A program made the translations under genes and the position numbers. A stretch of DNA of 64,000 nt from Acinetobacter sp. ANC 3929 (GTDB lineage: Bacteria > Pseudomonadota > Gammaproteobacteria > Pseudomonadales > Moraxellaceae), in assembly GCF_000369405.1 (NCBI RefSeq), contig NZ_KB850001.1:62001-126000 (forward strand). The letters are read 5' to 3'. The notes under the pieces were generated by a model, which saw only the letters and a program-made list of their open reading frames with translations, had not been told where the DNA came from and did no database searches. Every line of letters starts with the position of its first letter. Position 1 is the first letter of the stretch. Below are positions 35,032 to 43,560 of the stretch, piece by piece.

Positions 35032-35445
35032 TTAGTCTGGAATAACTGCTGTTGCATCAACTTCTACAAGCCATTCAGGACGTGCCAAGGCGGAAACAAC
35101 GAGCCCTGTTGAAACGGGATAAACACCTTTGAGCCATTTACCCACTACGCGATACACATCTTCACGATAGCGTGGATCTATGATGTATATAGTAATTTTA
35201 CAAATATCGGCCAATTCTCCACCTGCTTCTTTGAGGAGCATGTCAATGTTATACATTGCTTGTTCGGTTTGGCCAGTAACATCCGCAAGAGCAACACTTT
35301 CCGATGTGTCGAGATTCTGTCCGATTTGTCCGCGCAGAAAAACAGTTCGACCACGTGCAACGACAGCTTGGCAAAGATCATTATCTAAGTTCTGTTCTGG
35401 ATAGGTTTTTTGGGTGTTAAATGTACGAATACGAGTATGTTTCAC
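35032..35445 (-). CDS. RidA-family protein of the accessory cluster
   Basis: A 137-residue YjgF-type protein and the second Rid protein of the window. The fold is marked by GRTVFLRGQIGQNLD, ADVTGQTEQAMYNIDMLLKEAGG and the terminal LARPEWLVEVDATAVIPD. The arginine usual in the 'PxRxxv' position is not evident (YPVSTGLVVSALARPEW), so it may not be a classical RidA enamine deaminase but one of the Rid4-7-type subgroups. First gene of the minus-strand set. Confidence 0.85.
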   Translation of the reverse strand: MKHTRIRTFNTQKTYPEQNLDNDLCQAVVARGRTVFLRGQIGQNLDTSESVALADVTGQTEQAMYNIDMLLKEAGGELADICKITIYIIDPRYREDVYRVVGKWLKGVYPVSTGLVVSALARPEWLVEVDATAVIPD

Positions 35446-35832
35446 TGCATAATCCTAGGTGAATAATTATGTTTATCTAGTATGCGCATTTCGTGTGTAG
35501 TCACAATTTTTGTTTTCCTTTCTATTAATTTACTTTTTCCGCATTAATGACAATATTTAAACTATATTCTAAATAAATTTATTTATTTCATGTGGTTATG
35601 GTCTTGGTTCGGCTTTTTTGAGTCACTTGTTCTGAATATCCTATTTTCTCTTTGTTTCACTGCTACCTATATTTTTCCTAAAAGCGTTGTGTGTCGTTTT
35701 GATATTTCATTTCCTAAAAACAGGAATATGAAGGAAACCCAAACAACATGAAATCGATAGTTGAAAGTGAACCTATTTAAACGTTCACAAAAGTTGTTTT
35801 GAACAACTTAAACCATTCGACAAGGAAAAATG
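35446..35832. promoter_or_regulatory. Divergent control region of the accessory cluster
   Basis: A 387-base AT-rich region between the ridA-DUF1028-lysR-M20 set (minus) and the monooxygenase-permease-aminotransferase set (plus). No gene is seen. It contains the inverted repeat AAGTTGTT-TTG-AACAACTT (35791-35809), just upstream of the monooxygenase ribosome site. That site is a candidate regulator or mRNA element; the LysR site probably lies elsewhere in the gap. Confidence 0.6.
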
Positions 35833-37122
35833 ATGAACTTAGATAAGTTAGAAATAGATACGGTAGTGGTTGGTGCCGGTCAGGCTGGGGTAGCGATGAG
35901 TGAGCACCTGACCGAATTAAAAATTCCACATGTAGTGCTAGAAAAAAATCGTATTGCGGAAGCATGGCGTACACGTCGCTGGGATTCATTGGTCGCGAAT
36001 GGACCTTGTTGGCATGATCGATTTCCTAATATGGAGTTTGATACTGATCCAGATACTTTTGTGCATCATGATCAAGTTGCTGAATATTTTGAAAAATATG
36101 CAAAACAATTTAATGCTCCAATTCATACCAATGTTGAAGTCAAAAAAGTTCAATTAAATAAGCAAGGTGCTGGTTTTATTGTTGAAACATCTACAGGTAC
36201 ATTGACGGCACAACGTGTTGTAGTGGCAACGGGACCTTTTCAAAAAGCAATTATTCCCCCAATTGCCCCTAAAAATGATGGTTTATATCAAATCCATTCA
36301 GATCAATATAAAAATCCCAAGCAAATACCTGATGGCGCTGTTTTAGTCATTGGCTCTGGTTCTTCTGGTGTACAAATTGCGGATGAGTTAAATCGTGCAG
36401 GTAAAAAGGTGTATTTATCGGTAGGGGCACATGAGCGTCCTCCACGAGTTTATCGTCAGCGTGACAATGTTTGGTGGTTAGGTGTATTGGGAGGCTGGGA
36501 TAGCAGTAAGACAGATACGGGGCCTTTGAAAGGTTTGGCTGTCAGTGGGGCACATGGTGGGCACTCTATTGATTTTAGACGCCTCGCGTTAGAAGGCATC
36601 ACGCTGTTGGGCATGACGAAACAGTTTGAAGGCGAGAAAGTCAGCTTTCAAAGTGATTTACAAAAGACATTACAAGAAAGCGATAAGGCCTATTTTGAGT
36701 TTTTAGATGCTGCGGATGCTTATGTGCAACGTACGGGTATTGATTTGCCTGAAGAGCCCGAAGCTTGGACTGTATTAGATGATGCGGACTGTATTCAGCA
36801 ACCAATTCTAGAACTTGATTTAGCTCAACAGGGTATTACCACAATCATTTGGGCATCAGGCTTTGGTTTTGATTATAGCTGGCTAGATGTGAATGCTTTT
36901 GATCTGAATGGTAAGCCACAGCATAAACTTGGTATATCAACCGAACCTGGCATTTATTTTATTGGTCTGCCTTATTTATATGGCCGTGGCTCAAGCTTCA
37001 TTTGGGGCGTCTGGCATGACGCAAAACGGGTTGCAGGACACATTGATATTCAACGTAATTATTTGGAATATCAAGATAAAAACCAAAGAAAAGTAATCAA
37101 TAAAGAAGAAAAAACTGCATGA
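35833..37122 (+). CDS. FAD-dependent monooxygenase (class B flavoprotein)
   Basis: A 429-residue flavoprotein with an FAD Rossmann motif (TVVVGAGQAGVAMSEHL), the RTRRWDSLVANGPCWHDRFPN substrate/FAD segment, and a second nucleotide-binding motif VLVIGSGSSGVQIADEL for NADPH, the arrangement of flavin-containing and Baeyer-Villiger-type monooxygenases. The substrate is unknown; in this amine cluster an N- or S-containing compound is likely. Two ATGs (35830, 35833) follow AAGGA; the second is better spaced. First gene of the plus-strand set. Confidence 0.87.
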   Translation: MNLDKLEIDTVVVGAGQAGVAMSEHLTELKIPHVVLEKNRIAEAWRTRRWDSLVANGPCWHDRFPNMEFDTDPDTFVHHDQVAEYFEKYAKQFNAPIHTNVEVKKVQLNKQGAGFIVETSTGTLTAQRVVVATGPFQKAIIPPIAPKNDGLYQIHSDQYKNPKQIPDGAVLVIGSGSSGVQIADELNRAGKKVYLSVGAHERPPRVYRQRDNVWWLGVLGGWDSSKTDTGPLKGLAVSGAHGGHSIDFRRLALEGITLLGMTKQFEGEKVSFQSDLQKTLQESDKAYFEFLDAADAYVQRTGIDLPEEPEAWTVLDDADCIQQPILELDLAQQGITTIIWASGFGFDYSWLDVNAFDLNGKPQHKLGISTEPGIYFIGLPYLYGRGSSFIWGVWHDAKRVAGHIDIQRNYLEYQDKNQRKVINKEEKTA

Positions 37123-37169
37123 GATAAGTTTTAAATTTAAGCGTTTAATCTCCACACGAGGAGGAGCAC

Positions 37170-38573
37170 ATGACGGTAAGAAATAATAAGCAAGGAAGCA
37201 GCTCAATTCATCAAGTCAAAGTGGTGAGTAAAAAACAATTAAGTTTATTTAATTTAATCGCAATTGCTGTTGGCTTAGTGCTATCACAAGGTGTGATGGT
37301 TGTTATTTTGCAAGGATTTGGATTGAGTGGAATAAGCTTCTTTATCCCGCTCATCATTGGATTTCTTTTAGCGCTTACTTATGCGGCATCTTTTGCGGAG
37401 CTAGCACTATTAATCCCTAAAAATGGCAGTATAAGTGATTATAGTCTGGTTGCAACGGGACATTTACCAGCAATGCTTTCAGTCTTCTGCGGTTATATCG
37501 TGGTCGCGATGTTCGCTGTTTCTGCTGAGCTTATTTTAATAGATGGTGTTGTACAAAAAATATTTAAGATTGATGTTCCATATTTTGGAATTGGTTTTCT
37601 TATCCTATTTATGTCAGTCGGTCTAAATCTACTCAAAATTGATATTTTCTCAAAAGTACAGAATACCTTGGCTTTCATCATGGTCCTTTTGCTGCTTTTA
37701 CTTGGTCTCTGTGCCATTAGCGGTTGGTTTTATCCACATACGCAAGTCGTTGATTATAAATTTACTTTTGATACCAATACGGTGGCGCTGGTTGCTTTGG
37801 CTTTTTGGGGATTTGTGGGCGCAGAATTTGTCGTTCCGATGATCGAAGAATCCAAAGATGCGAGTAAAAATATCCCAAAATCGATGTATATCGGGTTAAC
37901 CACCATTTTTATAACGATTTCATTATATGGGCTGGGTGCGCTTTATTTCTTACCAAAAGAGCAATTGGTTAATTCTTTGACTCCCCATATTGAATATGCA
38001 ACGGCTGTATTTGGGCAGACAGGCTTATTATTTATTGCTGTAGGTGCTGTTTTTGCAACCTTAAGTACTTTAAATACGACGCTGGCTGCCTTACCACGTA
38101 TGTTGCAGGGCATGGCAGTGAATAAGCAGGTTTTATCTGTTTTTGCTCGCATCAATAAGAAAAATAATGTGCCTTGGGTAGGTGTCCTGTTTATTGCCTT
38201 CATTATTATGATACCCATGCTGTTCTCACACAGCGAAACAGAAGTTATTAAAGTCCTTCTTACCGCAGCGTGTATCTCTTGGTTGATCGCATATGTGATT
38301 GCACATACGAATGTGATCGTTTTGCGAAAACGCTACCCGCATATGATACGACCTTATAAAGCACCTTTTTACCCATTCCTCCAAATGATTGGAATTATCG
38401 GGATGGTTCTTACAATTTTCTATGCCGTTCCTACGCCAGATTTGCGAATCAAAATATTTACTTGGGTTGGCATCGTTATTGGCTTAACCACAATCATAAG
38501 CATTCTTTGGATCAAATTGGTAATGAAGAAGCAGCTCTTTCAACCTGAATCAATCGAAAGCTTGATGAAATGA
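37170..38573 (+). CDS. APC-family amino acid/amine permease
   Basis: A 467-residue inner-membrane permease with about 12 helices. It begins with a soluble tail, then LFNLIAIAVGLVLSQGVMVVILQGFGLSG, and has GFVGAEFVVPMIEESKDASKNIPKSMYIG, the conserved APC helix-6 region. It probably imports the cluster's substrate. It starts 47 bases after the monooxygenase and a strong GAGGAGGAG ribosome site is seven bases from ATG 37170. Confidence 0.88.
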   Translation: MTVRNNKQGSSSIHQVKVVSKKQLSLFNLIAIAVGLVLSQGVMVVILQGFGLSGISFFIPLIIGFLLALTYAASFAELALLIPKNGSISDYSLVATGHLPAMLSVFCGYIVVAMFAVSAELILIDGVVQKIFKIDVPYFGIGFLILFMSVGLNLLKIDIFSKVQNTLAFIMVLLLLLLGLCAISGWFYPHTQVVDYKFTFDTNTVALVALAFWGFVGAEFVVPMIEESKDASKNIPKSMYIGLTTIFITISLYGLGALYFLPKEQLVNSLTPHIEYATAVFGQTGLLFIAVGAVFATLSTLNTTLAALPRMLQGMAVNKQVLSVFARINKKNNVPWVGVLFIAFIIMIPMLFSHSETEVIKVLLTAACISWLIAYVIAHTNVIVLRKRYPHMIRPYKAPFYPFLQMIGIIGMVLTIFYAVPTPDLRIKIFTWVGIVIGLTTIISILWIKLVMKKQLFQPESIESLMK

Positions 38574-38601
38574 AATTAGAATTTTAACAAGGAGTAATAA
38601 C

Positions 38602-40002
38602 ATGAATCAGTTATCAACAACACAAATCACGGAAATTTGGCAAAAAGATAAATATCACCATATTCATCCATGGACTGACTTTGCAACATTTAAAGATGAA
38701 GGAGCCATGATCCTTGCGCAAAGTGAAGGGTGTTATGTTTTTGATGCTGAAGGTAATAAATATCTCGATGGTATCGGTGGTTTATGGTGTGTGAATGTGG
38801 GTTATGGGCGTCAAGAAATAGCAGATGCTATTTCAGAACAGATTATGCAAATCCCATATTATTCGGCATTTGGGCATCATACCTCTATTCCTGCTGCAAA
38901 ATTATCGGCAAAAATAGCTGAATTGGCACCTGGGAATCTTAATCATGTTCTATTTGGCTGCGGTGGTTCAGTTGCCAATGATACTGCCGTTCGACTCATT
39001 CACTTTTATTTTAATCAACTTGGTAAACCAACGAAGAAAAAATTAATTTCCCGAAAAGATGGTTATCACGGGAGTACATATATCAGTATGTCATTAACTG
39101 GGGTTGAGTTTGACCATATCGGATTTGATATCGAGCGTGAATTGGTGCATCACATTTCCTGCCCTAATCCATATCGCAGGGCTGAAGGTCAAAGCTTAGA
39201 GGAGTTCTGTGATGAAAAGGTTCAGGAATTAGAAAATAAAATCTTGGAATTAGGCCCAGACAATGTTGCTGCTTTTTTTGCGGAACCAATTATGGGCGCA
39301 GGTGGGGTAATTGTACCGCCTGCTGGCTACCATAAGAAAACTTTAGAGGTTTGCCGTAAGTATGGTGTGCTGTATGTATCAGATGAAGTCGTTACCGCCT
39401 TTGGTCGCTTAGGACACTTTTTCGCGTCAGAGTCTGAATTTGGGATTGTCCCAGATATTATTACCTGTGCCAAAGGCTTATCTTCTGGCTATTTACCTTT
39501 GGGTGCAACCGTTATTTCTGATGATATTTATGACGTCATTAGTAAGCCTCAGGCAGATGGCGCGCTATTTACGCATGGTTTTACCTACTCTGGTCATCCC
39601 GTTTCTTGTGCCGCAGCCTTAAAAAATATTGAAATTATCGAACGCGAAAATTTACTTCAACATGTGAATGACGTTGGTCAATATTTTGAAGATCAATTAA
39701 AAACCTTGGTGGACTTGGACATTGTGGGTGAGGTACGTGGTAAGAAATTTATGATGTGTATTGAAAACTTGGCCAATAAGCGAACTAAAGAGCTTTTTCC
39801 GAGCTCAGTCAATGTCGGATCTCGCATTGCAGATTATTGCCAAAAAGATGGTCTTATTATTCGCCCTGTGGGTCATATGAATATTATGTCGCCACCTTTG
39901 ATCTTAAATAAAGAACATGTGGATTTCATCATCAGAACATTGCGGAAAGCAATTTTAAACACAATCGCTGATCTAAAAGGTGAAGGTTATTTAGCTGCTT
40001 AG
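38602..40002 (+). CDS. Class III (omega) aminotransferase, SpuC-like
   Basis: PLP transaminase of 466 residues related to polyamine:pyruvate/omega-amino acid:pyruvate aminotransferases (SpuC type). Marks: LDGIGGLWCVNVGYGR, GYHGSTYISMSLTG, DEVVTAFGRLGHFF and the PLP lysine in CAKGLSSGYLPLGATVIS. A small oddity is GGSVANDTAVRLI where related enzymes usually have GSEANDT. It would turn an omega-amine into an aldehyde for the aldehyde dehydrogenase at 30.5 kb. Preceded 28 bases by the permease. Confidence 0.9.
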   Translation: MNQLSTTQITEIWQKDKYHHIHPWTDFATFKDEGAMILAQSEGCYVFDAEGNKYLDGIGGLWCVNVGYGRQEIADAISEQIMQIPYYSAFGHHTSIPAAKLSAKIAELAPGNLNHVLFGCGGSVANDTAVRLIHFYFNQLGKPTKKKLISRKDGYHGSTYISMSLTGVEFDHIGFDIERELVHHISCPNPYRRAEGQSLEEFCDEKVQELENKILELGPDNVAAFFAEPIMGAGGVIVPPAGYHKKTLEVCRKYGVLYVSDEVVTAFGRLGHFFASESEFGIVPDIITCAKGLSSGYLPLGATVISDDIYDVISKPQADGALFTHGFTYSGHPVSCAAALKNIEIIERENLLQHVNDVGQYFEDQLKTLVDLDIVGEVRGKKFMMCIENLANKRTKELFPSSVNVGSRIADYCQKDGLIIRPVGHMNIMSPPLILNKEHVDFIIRTLRKAILNTIADLKGEGYLAA

Positions 40003-40115
40003 ATTTTGAAAAAGTAAGATTCAAAGCAGAAGTATTTGAATCTTACTTTTTCTTTTCAAATTAAGTTCTTATCTTGATCACTATTATTGTTTCGAATTTT
40101 CTATATCCCTGAATA

Positions 40116-40127
40116 GTTAACGTTAAC
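40116..40127. promoter_or_regulatory. Perfect 12-bp palindrome upstream of the porin gene
   Basis: GTTAACGTTAAC, a tandem hexamer palindrome, lies 76 bases before the porin ATG in a 200-base gap. A related ACGTTAAC occurs near 32185, between the M20 and aldehyde dehydrogenase genes of the same cluster. A shared regulator site is possible; a chance AT-rich palindrome is not excluded. Confidence 0.4.
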
Positions 40128-40202
40128 CGCAATTGAATGACTTGCTTTTTTTAATAGAGGCAGAGGAAGTCACATTCTAAATTTTTAAAAAAGGAATTTT
40201 AC

Positions 40203-41039
40203 ATGCTGAGATTTCATCAAGGCTTGATAGCAATGCTGCTGTTTTCTGGTTCTGTTTATGCAGAAGATAGTAATAAAAAAATGAATATCTCTGGTTCATT
40301 AACATTCGTTTCTGATTATGTTCTGCGTGGTGCAACGAATTACCCTGAAAAATCAGATGTGACTTTACAGGGTGTTTTAACACTGAGTTATGACAATATC
40401 TATGTGAGTTATTTTGGTTCTAAGTTGGGGTATTCTTTTTCTGAGTTGCAGCATAAAAATAAAATTTTAAACGATCCTCAATTAACTGATCGTGAGAAAA
40501 CTGCAGGTATAGATGCATTAACAAAGCCATCATCAGATTACTATGAGCATGATCTTATTTTAGGTTATAAAACTAGCTTAGATAAATGGGATTTAGATTT
40601 TAATTTGGCGACCTATCTATATCCTGGTGGGGAAAATACAACCAGTGTCGAGATGGGTATTTTTTTGAATCGGTTGTTGAATGACAGCATAGGAAATAGC
40701 ATAAATTTTACACTGCAAACCTATTTAAATGATGTTGTTTATGCAAATCAATTGGATACCTACTTAACCTTGAGCTATCTCCATCCTTTGCCCAATAATT
40801 TTAGTCTCGGTCTTTCTAGTGCATTTTCATATTTTAATGATAATGGGAAATATGAAGGTGGTTTATTTCTGAATACGACTGAAGACTTTGCGTGGAGATT
40901 TAGCGCTGTTGAGTTATCTCGTCCAATTTTAAAAGATCAGAACGCTTTAGTATCAATGAAGTATATGTTTGGTGGTGAAAATCGCTCTGGAGAAGCGCAG
41001 AAGAATATGCCTGTTTTTAGTGTAAGTTATAATTTTTAA
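40203..41039 (+). CDS. TorF-like outer-membrane porin
   Basis: A 278-residue protein with a signal peptide (FHQGLIAMLLFSGSVYAEDS, cleavage after VYA) and alternating beta-strands ending in an aromatic-terminated strand (PVFSVSYNF), typical of outer-membrane beta-barrels. The N-terminal VSDYVLRGATNYPEKSDVTLQG fits TIGR02001/TorF-type putative porins. In the cluster it would admit the substrate across the outer membrane. It lies after the aminotransferase with a 200-base gap and its own promoter region. Confidence 0.82.
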   Translation: MLRFHQGLIAMLLFSGSVYAEDSNKKMNISGSLTFVSDYVLRGATNYPEKSDVTLQGVLTLSYDNIYVSYFGSKLGYSFSELQHKNKILNDPQLTDREKTAGIDALTKPSSDYYEHDLILGYKTSLDKWDLDFNLATYLYPGGENTTSVEMGIFLNRLLNDSIGNSINFTLQTYLNDVVYANQLDTYLTLSYLHPLPNNFSLGLSSAFSYFNDNGKYEGGLFLNTTEDFAWRFSAVELSRPILKDQNALVSMKYMFGGENRSGEAQKNMPVFSVSYNF

Positions 41040-41093
41040 GGTGTATTGGCCTTTGTTTAAAAAGCTTCGCTATACTGCAAATATTGAAGCAGC

Positions 41094-41129
41094 AAAAAAA
41101 AGCCCTAATCTTTCGACTAGGGCTTTTTT
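41094..41129. terminator. Bidirectional terminator between porin and tRNA genes
   Basis: AAAAAAAAGCCCTA (41094-41107) and TAGGGCTTTTTT (41118-41129) with a 10-base loop region. It ends the tRNA transcript on the minus strand and can end the porin transcript on the plus. Confidence 0.9.
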
Positions 41130-41134
41130 GAATC

Positions 41135-41210
41135 TGGAGCGGGAAAGGAGACTCGAACTCCCGACCCCAACCTTGGCAAGGTTATGCTCTACCAACTGAG
41201 CTATTCCCGC
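41135..41210 (-). tRNA. tRNA-Gly(GCC), CCA-encoding copy
   Basis: 76 bases on the minus strand, GCGGGAATAGCTCAGTTGG... with anticodon GCC (loop TTGCCAA). The acceptor stem is GCGGGAA/TTCCCGC with discriminator T and an encoded CCA (41135-41137). D and T loops are intact (GGTTCGAG-type T arm GTTCGAGTC). Confidence 0.97.
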
Positions 41211-41251
41211 TAATTGAGCAGTTTTTACTAAAACTTACACTAAAAAATTTG

Positions 41252-41324
41252 AGCGGGAAAGGAGACTCGAACTCCCGACCCCAACCTTGGCAAGGTTATG
41301 CTCTACCAACTGAGCTATTCCCGC
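41252..41324 (-). tRNA. tRNA-Gly(GCC), copy without encoded CCA
   Basis: 73-base second copy, identical through its body to the one at 41135. It is the promoter-proximal gene of the tandem. The 3' end is followed by CAA instead of CCA, so it depends on the CCA-adding enzyme. The spacer between the two genes is 41 bases. Confidence 0.96.
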
Positions 41325-41333
41325 ATGCCGTGT

Positions 41334-41361
41334 ATAATACATTATGCAAAAATAGGGTCAA
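41334..41361 (-). promoter_or_regulatory. Predicted promoter of the tRNA-Gly pair
   Basis: On the minus strand TTGACC (41361-41356) and TATTAT (41339-41334) are spaced by 16 bases, the -10 box lying 9 bases before the mature tRNA 5' end. Confidence 0.7.
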
Positions 41362-41514
41362 TAATTTTATGCAAAGAAATTGATTATTTGCATAAAATTA
41401 AAGCACTTTCAGGATAAAAAAGCAGGGAAAAGCAAATTTTTGTACAAAAGTTTCTCTCAGATTCCGCTCATGTATACTAATGAGCTATCTCAATCTGACC
41501 TTACAGAGTGACTG

Positions 41515-41823
41515 ATGAACTTAGAACAACAGTTGATTGAACGTTTAAACACGCTAGCACCTACCCATCTTGAAGTGATTAATGAGTCGGCAGGGCATGG
41601 TGGATATTTCCCTGGTAAAGAATCACATTTTAAAGTCATCGTGGTAAGTGATGAATTTCAAGGACTACGTTTAGTACAACGTCATCAAAAAATTTATGCC
41701 GTTGCAGCGGAGCTGATGAGCCCTGGTCGCATTCATGCACTTGCGATTCATGCCTATGTACCGAGTGAATGGCAGGGAGAAGCTCCTGCAAGTCCTGAAT
41801 GTGCGCATGCGCCAAAAAGCTGA
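41515..41823 (+). CDS. BolA-family protein
   Basis: A 102-residue BolA-like protein. It carries the conserved ESAGHGGYFPGKESHFKVIVVSDEFQGLRLVQRHQKIYAVAAELMSPGRIHALAIHAYVP block (in pieces: HFKVIVVS, LVQRHQ, IHALAIHAY). BolA proteins bind monothiol glutaredoxins and assist iron-sulfur trafficking and stress morphology. The C-terminal tail is short and has ECAHAP. It is followed by a membrane protein 9 bases away. Confidence 0.93.
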   Translation: MNLEQQLIERLNTLAPTHLEVINESAGHGGYFPGKESHFKVIVVSDEFQGLRLVQRHQKIYAVAAELMSPGRIHALAIHAYVPSEWQGEAPASPECAHAPKS

Positions 41824-41832
41824 GGATGAATG

Positions 41833-42225
41833 ATGGACTTACATTTACTCACTAAGATTGTGCATATGTCCGCAGTGAGCTTACTGATCATTGCTTTTGT
41901 ATTACGTGGTTCAACATTATTCGTGGGTGTACACGATCAGCAACCGAATCCAAAAGCACGTAAAGGCTTGGTTGGTTTACAGCATCTATCTTTGACCTTA
42001 ATCATTGTGACGGGTGCTGTTTTACTCAGCATGAACAACTTTGATGTGCAGCCTTGGTTTTATGCCAAAGTGATTCTGTTCTTTGTATTGTGGTCTTCTT
42101 TGATCAAAACCTATAAAAAGGACAGCAGCATTTTATTGGAACAACGCCGTGCAGGATTATTCATCGGCACAGTGGCTATGGTCGGGATTCTCGGCTTAGT
42201 GATGATTAAGCCAGTTTTTGCCTGA
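41833..42225 (+). CDS. SirB2-family membrane protein
   Basis: A 130-residue inner-membrane protein with four predicted helices: LTKIVHMSAVSLLIIAFVLRGS, LVGLQHLSLTLIIVTGAVLLS, PWFYAKVILFFVLWSSLI and AGLFIGTVAMVGILGLVMI. The layout and KIVHMSAV start fit SirB2/invasion up-regulator-like proteins, whose function is not established. ATG 41833 with GAGGA at 41822-41826; an ATG three bases upstream is also in frame. Probably co-transcribed with the BolA-like gene. Confidence 0.8.
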   Translation: MDLHLLTKIVHMSAVSLLIIAFVLRGSTLFVGVHDQQPNPKARKGLVGLQHLSLTLIIVTGAVLLSMNNFDVQPWFYAKVILFFVLWSSLIKTYKKDSSILLEQRRAGLFIGTVAMVGILGLVMIKPVFA

Positions 42226-42307
42226 TTGTTTGACACATTGTTTGAGTAATTGTTTTGGCACTAGGTTAAACTGCGTGCAGTTTACAAAAATATTATAGAG
42301 GGAAATC

Positions 42308-43150
42308 ATGTTAACGCGTGTGGTGTTTAACCAAAAAGGTGGTGTGGGGAAATCAAGTATTACTGTCAATCTCGCTGCGATTAGTGCGAAACAGGGATTC
42401 AGAACCTTGGTGATTGATCTTGATCCACAAGCGAATTCAAGCCAATACCTTTTGGGTGAAGATGCGACTTATTCTGCCGACAAGGCAGCATTAGAGCCAA
42501 ACATTGAAAATTTCTTTGATGATATTTTAGGTAGTACGCAGCAAAAGGGTTTGATCGGAAATGCGATTGGTTCAATACTGAAAGCACCGCGTGGCAAAGG
42601 ATTGGACAGTTATGTACACCGTTCTTCCTTTGACAATCTTGATGTGATTCCTGCAAGCCCAAGCCTTGGTGCATTAGAGCATGCACTAGAAAGTAAACAC
42701 AAAATTTATAAATTGCGTGATTCGATTCAATCTCTCAGCGCACGCTATGACCGTATTTTTATTGATACGCCACCAGCGTTTAACTTCTTTACTTTATCTG
42801 CATTAATTTCAGCAGATCGAGTACTGATTCCATTCGATTGTGATGTTTTTTCCAAACGTGCGTTACAAACTTTGATTGAAAATGTGCTCGAAACCCAAGA
42901 TGATCATAATGATCGCTTGGAGATTGAGGGAATTGTGGTCAATCAGTTCCAATCTCAAGCAAAATTACCTCGTGAAGTGGTTCAACAGTTAAAAGATGAA
43001 GGCCTGCCTGTGCTCGATAGCATGTTGCCGCCATCGATCTTGATGAAAGAATCACATCAAAAGAATTTACCCTTGATTCATTTGGCATCTGACCATAAAT
43101 TGACCGTCGCTTATGTGACCCTGTTCAATGAGATTGAATCAAAGAAATAA
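42308..43150 (+). CDS. Solo ParA-family ATPase
   Basis: A 280-residue MinD/ParA ATPase. The deviant Walker A KGGVGKSS is at residues 10-17, Walker A' follows in LVIDLDPQANSSQYLLG, and IDTPPAFNFFTLSAL is Walker B. It has no N-terminal DNA-binding domain, as chromosomal and orphan ParA proteins. No parB lies adjacent; the next gene encodes a lipoprotein, so this is likely an orphan positioning ATPase rather than the chromosomal ParA of a parAB operon. Confidence 0.88.
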   Translation: MLTRVVFNQKGGVGKSSITVNLAAISAKQGFRTLVIDLDPQANSSQYLLGEDATYSADKAALEPNIENFFDDILGSTQQKGLIGNAIGSILKAPRGKGLDSYVHRSSFDNLDVIPASPSLGALEHALESKHKIYKLRDSIQSLSARYDRIFIDTPPAFNFFTLSALISADRVLIPFDCDVFSKRALQTLIENVLETQDDHNDRLEIEGIVVNQFQSQAKLPREVVQQLKDEGLPVLDSMLPPSILMKESHQKNLPLIHLASDHKLTVAYVTLFNEIESKK

Positions 43151-43159
43151 GAGAATCTT

Positions 43160-43549
43160 ATGAAACGCTTATATTGGATGCCTGTTTTGGCAGCGAGCAT
43201 GTTATTGGGTGCATGTGCATCAACGGTTAAGCCTACCTATGTGTCGCCTACACAATATCAAGCACTCGGCTGCCAGCAGTTGCAAGCAGAGTACAACCGT
43301 ATTCAGCAATACGTCGAAAATGGTGTACAAACGCCAAAACGTACTGGTGTCGGGGTTGGTCTTGGACTTGGTGGCGGCTGGGGTAGAGGCGGTTGGGGCT
43401 TTGGTCCATCGATCTCGGTCAATATGGGCCAGTCGATGAATACCAAAAATACTGAGCTTGCAAATGTACTCGGACAACAAGACGCTATTGTACAAGCAGC
43501 AAAATTCAAAGGTTGCCCAATCATTGTGAAGCAACGTCCAAAATCATAA
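43160..43549 (+). CDS. Gly-rich outer-membrane lipoprotein, hypothetical
   Basis: A 129-residue protein with a lipoprotein signal peptide: LAASMLLGAC, with lipobox LLGAC and Cys19. A glycine/tryptophan-rich segment (GVGVGLGLGGGWGRGGWGFG) lies at about residues 63-82. The rest, including two cysteines (GCQQLQ, GCPIIV), is periplasmic. No function is known; it lies 9 bases after parA and shares its transcription. Confidence 0.8.
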   Translation: MKRLYWMPVLAASMLLGACASTVKPTYVSPTQYQALGCQQLQAEYNRIQQYVENGVQTPKRTGVGVGLGLGGGWGRGGWGFGPSISVNMGQSMNTKNTELANVLGQQDAIVQAAKFKGCPIIVKQRPKS

Positions 43550-43560
43550 ATCTTATAACC

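Noticed and set aside
42308..43150. Chromosomal ParA partner of the parS-like site at 30425
   Set aside because: No parB is adjacent and the distance is 12 kb; it looks like an orphan ParA.
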